Positions 9,089-17,476 of a DNA stretch of 43,256 bases are shown here, piece after piece. The translations under genes were made by a program, and so were the position numbers. The notes below the pieces were generated by a model. It made no database searches, had not been told where the DNA came from, and saw only the letters and a list, made by a program, of their open reading frames with translations. Positions within the stretch are counted from its first letter, which is position 1, and every line of letters starts with the position of its first letter. The DNA lies in IMG/VR virus record IMGVR_UViG_3300031951_000371, positions 1-43,256 of that record. One strand, written 5' to 3'. The DNA comes from a virus.

Positions 9089-10009
9089 TTACTTCCTTTT
9101 ATTTTGAACTAATCTTCTACTAGACCAGTTTTCATAAATATTTTTTTCTCCTCCTTTTGTTAAATAAATATTTAAGTTTTCTTTTTCTTTATCACTTAAT
9201 TTATTTTTCATTGAATGGACATTTCTTTCGTCGTCATCTGAAAAACCAAATTTTGGTTCAACAAATTTAAATAGGTTACCTCCCACAGAATCATCTCCCG
9301 AACTAACGTGGTTAATAAAATAGGATTTCTGAAATTTTTTTGATGACCTTCTCTGATTTGTCATAAATCTTTTTATTTCTCGTATTTTCGCTTCCTCTGG
9401 ATTTGCAGCAGAACCTGCTCTGTATGAAACAGGTGAGAATTGACATCTCTCTAAATAATCGTTAATTAACCAATTCTCATTTTCTACTTGTTTTAACCCA
9501 GCTCTTCTTCTATATTCTTTTAAATTTTTTATTAACTGAGATTTCTCAATTCCATGCATATTGTTTTCTATAAGATATTTGACAGCTCTTTTTAGAACTG
9601 ATGGTGTATGTCCTCTTGCTGTAATAATCGCAAACACACTTCCATAGTTGATAGCCTCTTTAAAGTCATTCCACACATCTTGTGATGCGATTGGTGCGTA
9701 TTTAATATCTTCTAAAAATTTCCTGTCACCTGAAACTCCAAAATCTCTATATGGGTCTTTATCAAAACCTACTATCATATGACCTTTATAATTGAACGGT
9801 TCTTGACCTACTAAAGTTCTGTATTCAGCAAAATCTTCAGTGGACATACCAATAACGTCACCATCTTCGTCTTTTAAATAAATAAGGGTCGGCATTTCCA
9901 TTAAATTATCATCCCAATCAAAAGCATAATACTTAAGACCATATTTTAACATATTTTCTTGAGTGACCTCTGAAATAATACGTTTTACTATTTTTTTGTA
10001 ATTAAACAT
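9089..10009 (-). CDS. HAD-superfamily phosphatase-like protein
   Basis: 306 residues. Haloacid-dehalogenase motifs are in order: motif I 'AFDWDDNLM' with Asp31 and Asp33 as nucleophile and acid/base; motif II 'AIITARGH' with Thr130; a candidate motif III lysine at Lys208 ('EEAKIREIKRF'); and motif IV 'SSGDDSVGGN' with Asp239 and Asp240. HAD enzymes of this pattern are Mg-dependent phosphatases or phosphotransferases; the substrate cannot be told. The gene is inserted between tube and sheath genes and has its own TATTTATA element only 4 nt from the ATG. The N-terminus ('MFNYKKIVKRIISEVTQE') looks like a short leader ending in I-x-E, reminiscent of T4 capsid-targeting peptides, so packaging in the virion is possible but unproven. 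Confidence 0.75.
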   Translation of the reverse strand: MFNYKKIVKRIISEVTQENMLKYGLKYYAFDWDDNLMEMPTLIYLKDEDGDVIGMSTEDFAEYRTLVGQEPFNYKGHMIVGFDKDPYRDFGVSGDRKFLEDIKYAPIASQDVWNDFKEAINYGSVFAIITARGHTPSVLKRAVKYLIENNMHGIEKSQLIKNLKEYRRRAGLKQVENENWLINDYLERCQFSPVSYRAGSAANPEEAKIREIKRFMTNQRRSSKKFQKSYFINHVSSGDDSVGGNLFKFVEPKFGFSDDDERNVHSMKNKLSDKEKENLNIYLTKGGEKNIYENWSSRRLVQNKRK

Positions 10010-10013
10010 ATAA

Positions 10014-10021
10014 TATAAATA
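10014..10021 (-). promoter_or_regulatory. TATTTATA element upstream of the HAD-like gene
   Basis: Exact octamer on the coding strand, only 4 nt before the ATG. If it is a -10 element the transcript would start inside the coding region, so a downstream start or a different role has to be considered for this copy. Confidence 0.35.
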
Positions 10022-10037
10022 TTAACAAAATAAAAAA

Positions 10038-10057
10038 AGGGGAATTTATGTTCCCCT
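10038..10057 (-). terminator. Intrinsic terminator after the sheath gene
   Basis: On the minus strand a stem AGGGGAA / TTCCCCT with a 6-nt loop is followed by TTTTTTTATTTTG. It lies 21 nt beyond the sheath stop (10079). Confidence 0.8.
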
Positions 10058-10078
10058 CTTTCTTTGTTTTTATTTTAT

Positions 10079-13000
10079 TTAAACATCTTCGAAAGATGCT
10101 CCTGTTGGTGTTATGTAGAATGTTATATCAATAAATTCAAGTGAACGTGTTGGTTTGATATAAATTTTACCAGTCATTTGATTTCTATCTAAATCAGCAG
10201 TGTCGTTAGAAACTGTAACTCGGAAATCGTAAAGACCTCTGTCTCTTCTTATACCGTCAAGAATTGGATTAACCGCATTTAAGAAATCTTGTCTTACTTT
10301 TTCATCGTTTTGGTCAAACAACAACCTTACTGAAACCGCTGAAATTAATTTACGTGCTTGTAATAACAATCTTCTTACGTTAATTCTATCAAGTGCAGAC
10401 TCTCTAACTTGTAGGGTTTTGTTACCCCAAATTACAGTACCAACATCTGAGAAAGTTGCAATTGGGTTAATTCTTCCTAAATATAGAACATCTCTATCTT
10501 CTTGTGTTAACTTTTTACGTGCTTTAATTGAATTAACAATACCACGAGTGTAACCCGCCGCTGCGAACCAAGGGAATGCTATATTATCGGTCAACGCTAA
10601 GTTTCTTGTAACTTCTGCCGTTGGTGGTATATAGATTTGAGTGTTATTAACACTGTCTCTTGTAAGAACCCAAGGATAGTAAGTTGCGGTATAATTGGAA
10701 TCAATTCCAGTCTCTTCTAAATTGTCAACTGCTTCTTGTGGGTAAATAAGACCGTCAGCTCCTGTTGTTGTAGGAAGTAAAAGGTTATAATCTGGAGTTG
10801 TTGTTATATACAATGAATCCGCTCTTTCTGTCTCAATCATTTCTATTGTAGACTCAACCAAATTACTATTGTTAACATAGTCAATACCTGGAGTTACAAA
10901 TAAATTTATATTAACCGCTTCAGGATTAGAGAATGTTCTGATACCTAATAGATATGCGTAGTAGTCAGTATTTGCATAATCAGTTGTACCGTCACCAACA
11001 GAGATTTGTTTAAACGCTCCCCAACCAACTGCGTTTGGATATCTTGTAGTTGCACAAGCTCCGTTTAAATAACCTGTTCTACCTAAAACATATTTATCTT
11101 CATTTGTTCTTCTTTCACGGTATATATCCCATCCATCAAAACCTCCTTGTACTAACAAGGTAAATTTACGTGCAAATAATCTGTAATATGGGTTTGTATC
11201 AACAACAGGTTCAGAACTAAAGTCCGCACTACCAACGTAAAATCTTGGTTCACCACTTGTTGAGAAACCGTTAGAAATTGTTATACCACTTGCATTTTTA
11301 TCCATGTGGAATCCTCTTGTTCTATATAACCAAGGTGACGATTCAGTTGCAAAACAAATGTTTGATGGATTTCTTTTACCCACATATTCGAAGAAACTTG
11401 GGTCGTAACCATAATCAGCACTTGTTGAGAAACCTAAGAATGTTTTTCTTATGTTATCACCAGAAGATAATCCCGCATCATCAGTTCCTGAAGGAGTTCC
11501 AAACGGAGGATTGAATACTAATTCTCCTGGAAAATCATACTTAGTTTTGAAAATTGGGAACGGTGATTTTCCTCCGCTATACTCTCTAAAGTTATAACCT
11601 TCGAAACCACAAGGTAAAGCATCTATTGGTGCATCCTCGTTCATTTCTACCATAATATATCTAGATTTGAGTTCAAACTCTCCATCTAATGTACCTACCT
11701 TTTTAGCAATAAAATTATTTTCTTGCGGATTCATTGAACAGTTAGTGTACTTTTCTAAAACAACAGGGTTTGAGTCTGTATCATAGTAATCTCTCACTAA
11801 CACGGTAAATGTTTCGTTTGCGAAAGATATATCTGAAATAGAAATTTTAACTTCTGTGTTTGCACTGTTACCGTCAGATATAGTGTAAAATTTGAAAAGG
11901 TTATAAACTTTAGAACCTCTTACTTCTGATACTACCCAAGGACTTTCAGGTGATTGATATCTTTCTAAATACCAACCAATTGATGTTGGGTCTTCACTTT
12001 GTGCTTCAGGTAAAGAGATTAAATCACATTTTAAACCTCTAATATATCCTTTGTTGTATGCCCATCTCAACATTGTTTGGAATCTTTCCTCAACAAAAAG
12101 TGGTACGACATTTCTAGGTTTTCCAAAGTTGTTTCCACCGAAAACTTTTGATATATATTCTGAATCACTTGTAGAGAAAGATGTAACAAACGTGAAGTTG
12201 TTACCTAAATAGTTTGTTGCGTTTATAGCAAATTTAGCAAACGGGTTTTTAAGTACACTTTCATATTGACCTGTACAATCCATAGTTACGTCAGTTATAC
12301 CAGTAATTTCATATCTTGGATTATTTTCATCACTGTATGTAGATATACCTCTAGATCTCAATGTCGCAACAACCAAATCATCATAATTTGTATACGCCAT
12401 ACCCGAATAAACATATATCATACCTATCATTGTACCCGAAAAACAATCCACCACAGTTGTAGTTGTTGTAGTTGTGGGAACAACAGGAGTTGGGGTGATA
12501 CAAGGATTTGGTGTTGGTTCGGGTGTTGGTGCTGGTGTAGTTGTAGATGTTGTTATTGGGTTTATATTAGTTAAACCACTAACTACTGACCAAAATGAGA
12601 ACCCTGAATATTCCGCATTACCGATATTTTCAAACAAAGCATAATACCATGTATCATTAAATGGTGATGTGAAGTCAGTCAAACTTGCTGATGGTGACGG
12701 AACATTAAAAACATTTGTCGATGCAGTATATCCACTTGAGAGTATGTCATAATCATCTCCATCGATACTACCAAAATATGCTATAGATGTTTCTTCAGTT
12801 GCCGGATTTAATATTCTTTGATACGCAAAAAACTGTAAATCACTAAGTAATGTAGATGTATTACCATTAAATTGTTCATATTGTTCGTTTAATAATACTT
12901 CTATTTCATCAGGAAAAGATTCAAAAATTACAGATGAAACACCATTAGTACATCCTGTAAATTCTACAGTGAAAGGAATTGTTTTAGGTAAAATACAAAC

Positions 13001-13411
13001 TGGTTCACAACTTCCAGATGGAGTAACCGCACTTAAACAATATGGGTTAATTGTTGTTGGGTCAACGTTCGCACTAGTTGTAATAGACCAAGAAGGACCA
13101 GCGTCGTATCCTGATAGACCTAATATTCTTGAGACAAAAAGTTGATTTGATTGTTGTAAATAAGATTTAGCAATATATGCTGCTTCATATTTAGGTATTT
13201 GGGTGTTAACGAATTTTTCTGGAGATGTTCCCCCAAAGTAAGATTGGAATTCTTCGTAGTTTCTAATAAAAATAGGTTCGAAAGCCGGTCCTTTCAGGGT
13301 TTCTCCAGCAATCCCAAGAGTAGTAACACCAACACTTTGTGCTACAAAACTCAAATCTACTTCAGAAGTATAGACACCTGGTGAAACAAAAATTTTACTA
13401 TTAGTTGCCAT
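10079..13411 (-). CDS. Contractile tail sheath protein, T4 gp18-like, with a large Thr/Pro-linked insertion
   Basis: 1110 residues, against 659 for T4 gp18. The N-terminus 'FVSPGVYTSEVDLSFVAQ' and 'TTLGIAGETLKGPAFEPIFI' and the C-terminal 120 residues ('RRLLLQARKLISAVSVRLLF', 'IRRDRGLYDFRVTVSND', 'MTGKIYIKPTRSLEFIDITF') are classic sheath handshake regions. The surplus lies between about residues 100 and 450 and contains a Thr/Pro linker at 286-321 ('TTSTTTPAPTPEPTPNP' and a run of seven Thr), flanked by Cys residues. This inserted region should face outwards and may be a surface decoration or glycosylation target. It is monocistronic, between a TATTTATA element (39 nt upstream) and a strong terminator. 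Confidence 0.9.
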   Translation of the reverse strand: MATNSKIFVSPGVYTSEVDLSFVAQSVGVTTLGIAGETLKGPAFEPIFIRNYEEFQSYFGGTSPEKFVNTQIPKYEAAYIAKSYLQQSNQLFVSRILGLSGYDAGPSWSITTSANVDPTTINPYCLSAVTPSGSCEPVCILPKTIPFTVEFTGCTNGVSSVIFESFPDEIEVLLNEQYEQFNGNTSTLLSDLQFFAYQRILNPATEETSIAYFGSIDGDDYDILSSGYTASTNVFNVPSPSASLTDFTSPFNDTWYYALFENIGNAEYSGFSFWSVVSGLTNINPITTSTTTPAPTPEPTPNPCITPTPVVPTTTTTTTVVDCFSGTMIGMIYVYSGMAYTNYDDLVVATLRSRGISTYSDENNPRYEITGITDVTMDCTGQYESVLKNPFAKFAINATNYLGNNFTFVTSFSTSDSEYISKVFGGNNFGKPRNVVPLFVEERFQTMLRWAYNKGYIRGLKCDLISLPEAQSEDPTSIGWYLERYQSPESPWVVSEVRGSKVYNLFKFYTISDGNSANTEVKISISDISFANETFTVLVRDYYDTDSNPVVLEKYTNCSMNPQENNFIAKKVGTLDGEFELKSRYIMVEMNEDAPIDALPCGFEGYNFREYSGGKSPFPIFKTKYDFPGELVFNPPFGTPSGTDDAGLSSGDNIRKTFLGFSTSADYGYDPSFFEYVGKRNPSNICFATESSPWLYRTRGFHMDKNASGITISNGFSTSGEPRFYVGSADFSSEPVVDTNPYYRLFARKFTLLVQGGFDGWDIYRERRTNEDKYVLGRTGYLNGACATTRYPNAVGWGAFKQISVGDGTTDYANTDYYAYLLGIRTFSNPEAVNINLFVTPGIDYVNNSNLVESTIEMIETERADSLYITTTPDYNLLLPTTTGADGLIYPQEAVDNLEETGIDSNYTATYYPWVLTRDSVNNTQIYIPPTAEVTRNLALTDNIAFPWFAAAGYTRGIVNSIKARKKLTQEDRDVLYLGRINPIATFSDVGTVIWGNKTLQVRESALDRINVRRLLLQARKLISAVSVRLLFDQNDEKVRQDFLNAVNPILDGIRRDRGLYDFRVTVSNDTADLDRNQMTGKIYIKPTRSLEFIDITFYITPTGASFEDV

Positions 13412-13450
13412 AATTTTTTAGTTTAATTTATTATTATATTTTATTTTATA

Positions 13451-13458
13451 TATAAATA
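13451..13458 (-). promoter_or_regulatory. TATTTATA element upstream of the sheath gene
   Basis: Exact octamer on the coding strand, 39 nt before the sheath ATG. It is back-to-back with the plus-strand copy at 13495. Confidence 0.5.
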
Positions 13459-13494
13459 CCCAAGATTTAGGCAAAAACTTTACTTCTAACAAAC

Positions 13495-13502
13495 TATTTA
13501 TA
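13495..13502 (+). promoter_or_regulatory. TATTTATA element upstream of the small ribbon-helix-helix gene
   Basis: Exact octamer on the plus strand, 35 nt before the ATG at 13538 and divergent from the sheath copy. Confidence 0.45.
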
Positions 13503-13537
13503 TCTTGGTATGATTTTATTCTGCCTTTTTTCTACCT

Positions 13538-13699
13538 ATGGAAAAAGATTCAAAAAAAATAAAAAATTTGAAGATTTCTGTTGATGCTCACGATACTTTA
13601 AAAAAATATTGTGACAAAAGAGGTATTAAAATGTACAAGTTTTTAGAAAACTTAATTTATGAAAAGTGTAAAGAAAAAAAAGATATTTACGGTGAATAA
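13538..13699 (+). CDS. Small ribbon-helix-helix DNA-binding protein (53 aa)
   Basis: An ATG-to-TAA frame of 53 residues. Residues 8-16 ('IKNLKISVD') form the single N-terminal beta strand, followed by 'HDTLKKYCDKRG' (first helix) and 'MYKFLENLIYEKCKEKK' (second helix), the Arc/CopG/MetJ ribbon-helix-helix layout. Such proteins bind DNA as dimers, usually as autoregulators or operon repressors. The gene is divergent from the sheath gene and convergent with the gp15-like gene, whose stop codon begins at the very next base (13700). It has its own TATTTATA element, which argues that it is expressed. A role in setting late tail-gene expression is an inference. Confidence 0.65.
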   Translation: MEKDSKKIKNLKISVDAHDTLKKYCDKRGIKMYKFLENLIYEKCKEKKDIYGE

Positions 13700-14731
13700 T
13701 TAAATTAACTTTTGTTGGAAAACTAATACAGAATCTTTGGTAATATCATCTTTGATAATATCTATTCTCAGATTGTCACTTGTATTAATTTGTATTTCAG
13801 AAATATCTTGACCATAAAAGTCATCATTAATATAAACCTCATAAGAATCTACGTTATTTATTTCAGAAACTTTTAAGTCAGTAGTGTAATAAATTATATC
13901 GGATTTGGAATCTGACCCTACACTGAATTTGAAAGTAAAATCCAACGGTTCTTCAGGATTTTTCTTTTTTCTTTTCTTTTTTATCGATTCATCAACCTCA
14001 TACATTTGTATTGTTCTGACAATAGCAGGTTGTACTTCAAACTCGTCCTCATCTAATAATATCCCTTGTAAAGTCATTGGGTATTTTTGCATATAAAACT
14101 TTCTTTTTTCTAAATCTAATACTGATTCGTCAGAAGCGTCACTCATTATAATCGGAAGATAATGACCTTTTATATTTTGATACGCTTGTCTTGATGCAAA
14201 CGTCTGCATTATCTTTTTATTAAACTCATTTATTTCTCTCATTCTATTACAAATTATTATAACAGTATAATTTATTTGTACTGGTATTGGTTGAGGTATT
14301 TTATAAACGTCTAATCCATGTCTTTGACCGTCCCAAGTTGGTACTTGAGCATAATGATATAGTCTTCTATTTGGTATATTATATTTTATTGATGGTTCTC
14401 CGAATTTAACTTCTGGTTGTCTGACTACTGTAATAAAAGGAGGTTCGGCATTTTTATCAATATTTTGGAAGTCCCAAGTTTCAGTGAATTGAGACCAATT
14501 TTGTGTTGTTATCAAAATATCTATCATCGGGATTTTTTTCCCATCAACCGTTACTGTAAAATTTTCATTTACAAAATCTAAAAACCCTCTATCTAAATCG
14601 GCATGTAATAGTCCTTTTGGTAAAAACGTACCTTTCTCCATTATCATATCCGTCAATTCATGTCTCCTTTCCAATGGACCGACAGGAAATTTGAGTGATA
14701 TATTCTTTTTTATTTTTTTCGGTAAACCCAT
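13700..14731 (-). CDS. Tail terminator / sheath-stabilising protein, gp15-like candidate
   Basis: 343 residues (T4 gp15: 272). The middle follows the gp15 pattern: 'QPIPVQINYTVIIICNRMREI' (hydrophobic strand after Pro-Ile-Pro), 'FNKKIMQTFASRQAY', 'HYLPIIMSDASDESVLDLEKRKFYMQKYPMTL'. T4 gp15 has an equivalent 'PSPIKMIYELSIF', a central helix, and a 'SAAIDEAIDGDNLSRRRIEWSLTF' segment. The C-terminal 80 residues after a basic 'KKKRKKKNPEE' stretch are an extra beta-rich domain. It would cap the finished tail as a hexamer and bind the neck. It is co-transcribed with the preceding gp14-like gene (3-nt gap) and sits next to the sheath gene. The assignment rests on pattern matching by eye. Confidence 0.5.
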   Translation of the reverse strand: MGLPKKIKKNISLKFPVGPLERRHELTDMIMEKGTFLPKGLLHADLDRGFLDFVNENFTVTVDGKKIPMIDILITTQNWSQFTETWDFQNIDKNAEPPFITVVRQPEVKFGEPSIKYNIPNRRLYHYAQVPTWDGQRHGLDVYKIPQPIPVQINYTVIIICNRMREINEFNKKIMQTFASRQAYQNIKGHYLPIIMSDASDESVLDLEKRKFYMQKYPMTLQGILLDEDEFEVQPAIVRTIQMYEVDESIKKKRKKKNPEEPLDFTFKFSVGSDSKSDIIYYTTDLKVSEINNVDSYEVYINDDFYGQDISEIQINTSDNLRIDIIKDDITKDSVLVFQQKLI

Positions 14732-14734
14732 ATT

Positions 14735-15247
14735 TTACAATCCTCTAAATTCGTTAGAACTAACTGGGGATGCTATTATAGTTCTATAAAAAGGTTTATA
14801 ACCTTTATAATTATGTTTTATGTCTGACACTACCCTACCATCATTTACAACGGTGTAATACCTAACAAAATTTTCAGTTTCATAATAACCAATGTAATCA
14901 CCAAAACTAATATCAATATTTAATTCTTCCAATGTCTTTAAGTACACTGAAACTGTAATATTACCTGGTTCAACTTGGTCAACTCTAGATGACCCCAACA
15001 TTTTATTTTCGGGAGCGGCAATACCAATGTACGCATTAAACTCAACAGGTGGTAAATATATTATACCATCAGTAAGGGTTTCCCCATATACATCATCCTT
15101 TTTAGTTTTTGTCCTATCAACTCTATAAAGAACACAAGTGTAATTCATATCACCTATTAACCACTCTTGACCCATTCCAATTTCTAAATTGAAGTCGTTA
15201 TCACCAAAAAACTTACCAAGTCTCGTTATAGGAACTTTATTGTTCAT
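14735..15247 (-). CDS. Neck protein candidate, gp14-like
   Basis: 170 residues, shorter than T4 gp14 (256). It has the order expected for that neck protein: 'DDVYGETLTDGIIYLPPVEFNAYIG' (compare the T4 'IFGED...F..A..L' region), 'PGNITVSVYLKTLEEL' and 'ISFGDYIGYYETENFVRYYTVVNDG', a beta-rich core with the 'GD-x-I' turn. T4 gp14 joins the portal/gp13 ring to the gp15-capped tail. It heads a two-gene operon with the gp15-like gene. A one-mismatch copy of the TATTTATA element (TATTTATC, 15261-15268) lies 13 nt upstream. Confidence 0.45.
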   Translation of the reverse strand: MNNKVPITRLGKFFGDNDFNLEIGMGQEWLIGDMNYTCVLYRVDRTKTKKDDVYGETLTDGIIYLPPVEFNAYIGIAAPENKMLGSSRVDQVEPGNITVSVYLKTLEELNIDISFGDYIGYYETENFVRYYTVVNDGRVVSDIKHNYKGYKPFYRTIIASPVSSNEFRGL

Positions 15248-15297
15248 GAAGTATTTTCTTGATAAATATCTTTTTTATTATTATTTTTTATCTAAAA

Positions 15298-17061
15298 TTG
15301 GTTTTGGACAATATTAAACCTCTCATAGAACATCAAGCTTTAGAAATATTAGACACCTATTCTGGTGCAAATAACTATATTTTATCTTTGAGACAAAAAA
15401 AGGAATCAAATAAAAAATTTTACCCAACAAGGACACAATCAGACTACATTAATAATTACCATACTGTAACACCAAAAGTTGCTCGTAAATGGGTTGAGTT
15501 AGATACATATTTTGCAAAAAAGTTTGCGGAAGAAAAATATCTTTTACAGACTCCTGAAAAAATATATATAGAAAAGTTATTAGTAGAAAAAGAAAAATCA
15601 TATCACATTTGGGGAAAATTTTTCGAAAAGGACGTACTATCTGAATTTTGGGTGCCTAAATCGGCATTGATTAAATCTCACACAATTGAGAAAGTTGAGA
15701 TTGATTATTCTAAATATGAACATCGTCCTCCACTTTCACACCAAAAAGAAGCGATAGAAAAATTGGTTGGTTCTCGTAGATTTATATTAGCCGATGATAT
15801 GGGACTTGGTAAGACCACATCTACAATTATTGCCGCTTTAGAAACAGGAGCAAAAAAGATTTTAATTATTTGTCCCGCATCACTTAAAATCAACTGGCAA
15901 AGGGAGATTGAGAACTACTCAGATAGGAGTGTGTTTATTTCAGAAGGAAAAAAGTTTTCAACTGAGTCAGATTTTGTTATAGTAAATTATGATATTTTAA
16001 AAAATTTCCATGATTTAAAAGACAGTGAAAATTCTTTATTAAATCAATCCGACTTTGAACTTGTAATATTAGATGAAGCACATATGGTGTCTAATGCTCA
16101 GGCGCAAAGAACAAAAATAATTAATCACTTTGTTAAAAAAATTAAAAGAGTTTGGTTATTAACAGGAACACCGATGACTTCTCGACCAATGAACTATTAT
16201 AATCTTTTGAGTATCATCGAAAGTCCCGTCGCACAGAATTGGATGGCTTATGCTATCCGATACTGTCAGGGATATCAGTTTAAGGCGGGGAATAGAAAGG
16301 TATGGAACGTTCAAGGGGCATCAAATCTTGAGGAATTAAAAGATAGAACTTCAAAACAAATACTTCGTAGATTAAAAGAAGAGGTGTTGGATTTACCTGA
16401 TAAAATCATAACTCCTGTTTATTTGAGAACCTCATCAAAAGAATATAAAGATTTAATGGGTGAGTATTACGAATGGTTAGATAATCGTAAAGAAGAATCG
16501 TCATCACTTACCATTCAGTTTTCTAAACTTATGAAAGTAAGAAAGGTAATTGCAAATGAAAAAGTAAGACAAACAATTGAATTTGCCGAAAATATTATAG
16601 AACAAGGAAAGAAAGTCATTATTTTTACAAACTTTACAGACACTCTACAATTAATCCATAATCATTTTGGTAAACAGTCAGTTTATTTAGATGGGAGTTG
16701 TAATAAAGTTCAAAGACAATATGCGGTAGATCAATTCCAAGATAATGAAAAAATTAAAGTTTTTGTTGGTAATTTGAAAGCGGCAGGTGTTGGACTTACG
16801 TTGACGGCAGCTGAAGTTGTTATTATGAATGACTTATCTTTTGTTCCCGCAGAACACGCACAAGCAGAAGATAGAGCTTATAGATATGGACAAAAAAATA
16901 ATGTATTAGTTTATTATCCTATATTTGAGAACACAATAGAAGGTGCAATATATGACATACTAAATAAGAAGAAGAAAATCATAGGAACTGTAATGGGGGA
17001 TGAAGTTTCTGACTCAATAGATGTCGTAGAAGAAATTTTAAATTTAATTAATTTACGTTAA
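15298..17061 (+). CDS. SNF2-family DEAH helicase / translocase
   Basis: About 587 residues. Superfamily 2, SNF2-type motifs are all present: Walker A 'ADDMGLGKTTSTI' (near 15790), motif Ia 'ILIICPASLKINWQREIE', DEAH box 'LVILDEAHMVSNA' (near 16070), motif III 'WLLTGTPMTSRP', motif IV 'KVIIFTNFTDTLQLI', motif V 'VGNLKAAGVGLTLTAAE' and motif VI 'AEDRAYRYGQKNNV'. It probably acts as a dsDNA translocase in replication-fork or recombination repair, the niche of UvsW in T4. No ATG occurs before the Walker A region; TTG at 15298 or 15304 is the likely start (15259 is also TTG). No TATTTATA element is seen, unlike its structural neighbours. It is divergent from the neck genes. Confidence 0.9.
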   Translation: MVLDNIKPLIEHQALEILDTYSGANNYILSLRQKKESNKKFYPTRTQSDYINNYHTVTPKVARKWVELDTYFAKKFAEEKYLLQTPEKIYIEKLLVEKEKSYHIWGKFFEKDVLSEFWVPKSALIKSHTIEKVEIDYSKYEHRPPLSHQKEAIEKLVGSRRFILADDMGLGKTTSTIIAALETGAKKILIICPASLKINWQREIENYSDRSVFISEGKKFSTESDFVIVNYDILKNFHDLKDSENSLLNQSDFELVILDEAHMVSNAQAQRTKIINHFVKKIKRVWLLTGTPMTSRPMNYYNLLSIIESPVAQNWMAYAIRYCQGYQFKAGNRKVWNVQGASNLEELKDRTSKQILRRLKEEVLDLPDKIITPVYLRTSSKEYKDLMGEYYEWLDNRKEESSSLTIQFSKLMKVRKVIANEKVRQTIEFAENIIEQGKKVIIFTNFTDTLQLIHNHFGKQSVYLDGSCNKVQRQYAVDQFQDNEKIKVFVGNLKAAGVGLTLTAAEVVIMNDLSFVPAEHAQAEDRAYRYGQKNNVLVYYPIFENTIEGAIYDILNKKKKIIGTVMGDEVSDSIDVVEEILNLINLR

Positions 17062-17081
17062 TTTTTTTTAAATGATTATAC

Positions 17082-17089
17082 TATTTATA
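17082..17089 (+). promoter_or_regulatory. TATTTATA element upstream of the 100-aa gene
   Basis: Exact octamer on the coding strand, 13 nt before the ATG at 17103 and 20 nt past the helicase stop. Confidence 0.45.
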
Positions 17090-17102
17090 ATAAAAAATTG
17101 TT

Positions 17103-17405
17103 ATGAATAGATTGAACGAAAGAAAATTAGAAAGACTTTTAAGAAGAATAGTTAAAGAAGAGGAAGTAAATTTATCGGCAGATGTTGAGTTACTAAAAAC
17201 TCACAGTAACATACCTGGATGTGACCCAGAAAGATTGGACTTCCAAAAATGTTCAACAGAAGCATTTAAAACTTTACCAGCACCTGAGTTTGTAAAATTG
17301 TTTGAAAAATTATCTCAACAATCAGATGAACCATTAGAAAACCCAATGGATTCAATGGGTGAAATGTCAGAGTCTCGAAGAAGATATTATAGAAATAGAT
17401 ACTAA
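17103..17405 (+). CDS. Small basic/acidic protein with an I-x-E leader-like N-terminus (100 aa)
   Basis: 100 residues, not recognised. The N-terminus 'MNRLNERKLERLLRRIVKEEE' is a strongly amphipathic basic helix ending in I-V-K-E. The centre has 'IPGCDPERLDFQKC' with two Cys, and the C-terminus is a basic tail 'SRRRYYRNRY'. Basic-helix-then-IxE is the layout of short capsid-targeting leaders cut by T4-type prohead proteases, so a capsid internal protein is possible. It has its own TATTTATA element and a strong terminator 25 nt after the stop, so it is monocistronic and probably well expressed. Confidence 0.7.
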   Translation: MNRLNERKLERLLRRIVKEEEVNLSADVELLKTHSNIPGCDPERLDFQKCSTEAFKTLPAPEFVKLFEKLSQQSDEPLENPMDSMGEMSESRRRYYRNRY

Positions 17406-17430
17406 AATCTGTTATTAAACCAAAACAACT

Positions 17431-17455
17431 AACCTCGTCTAACGAGGTTTTTTTG
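17431..17455 (+). terminator. Intrinsic terminator after the 100-aa gene
   Basis: Stem AACCTCG / CGAGGTT (7 bp, 5-nt loop TCTAA) followed by a run of Ts. Because it covers the TTG at 17453, it also argues that the next gene starts at the ATG at 17477. Confidence 0.85.
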
Positions 17456-17464
17456 TTTAAAGAA

Positions 17465-17472
17465 TATTTATC
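17465..17472 (+). promoter_or_regulatory. TATTTATC element upstream of the peptidase-SOD fusion
   Basis: One-mismatch copy of the recurrent TATTTATA element, 4 nt before the ATG at 17477 and 9 nt past the terminator T-run. Confidence 0.3.
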
Positions 17473-17476
17473 ATTA

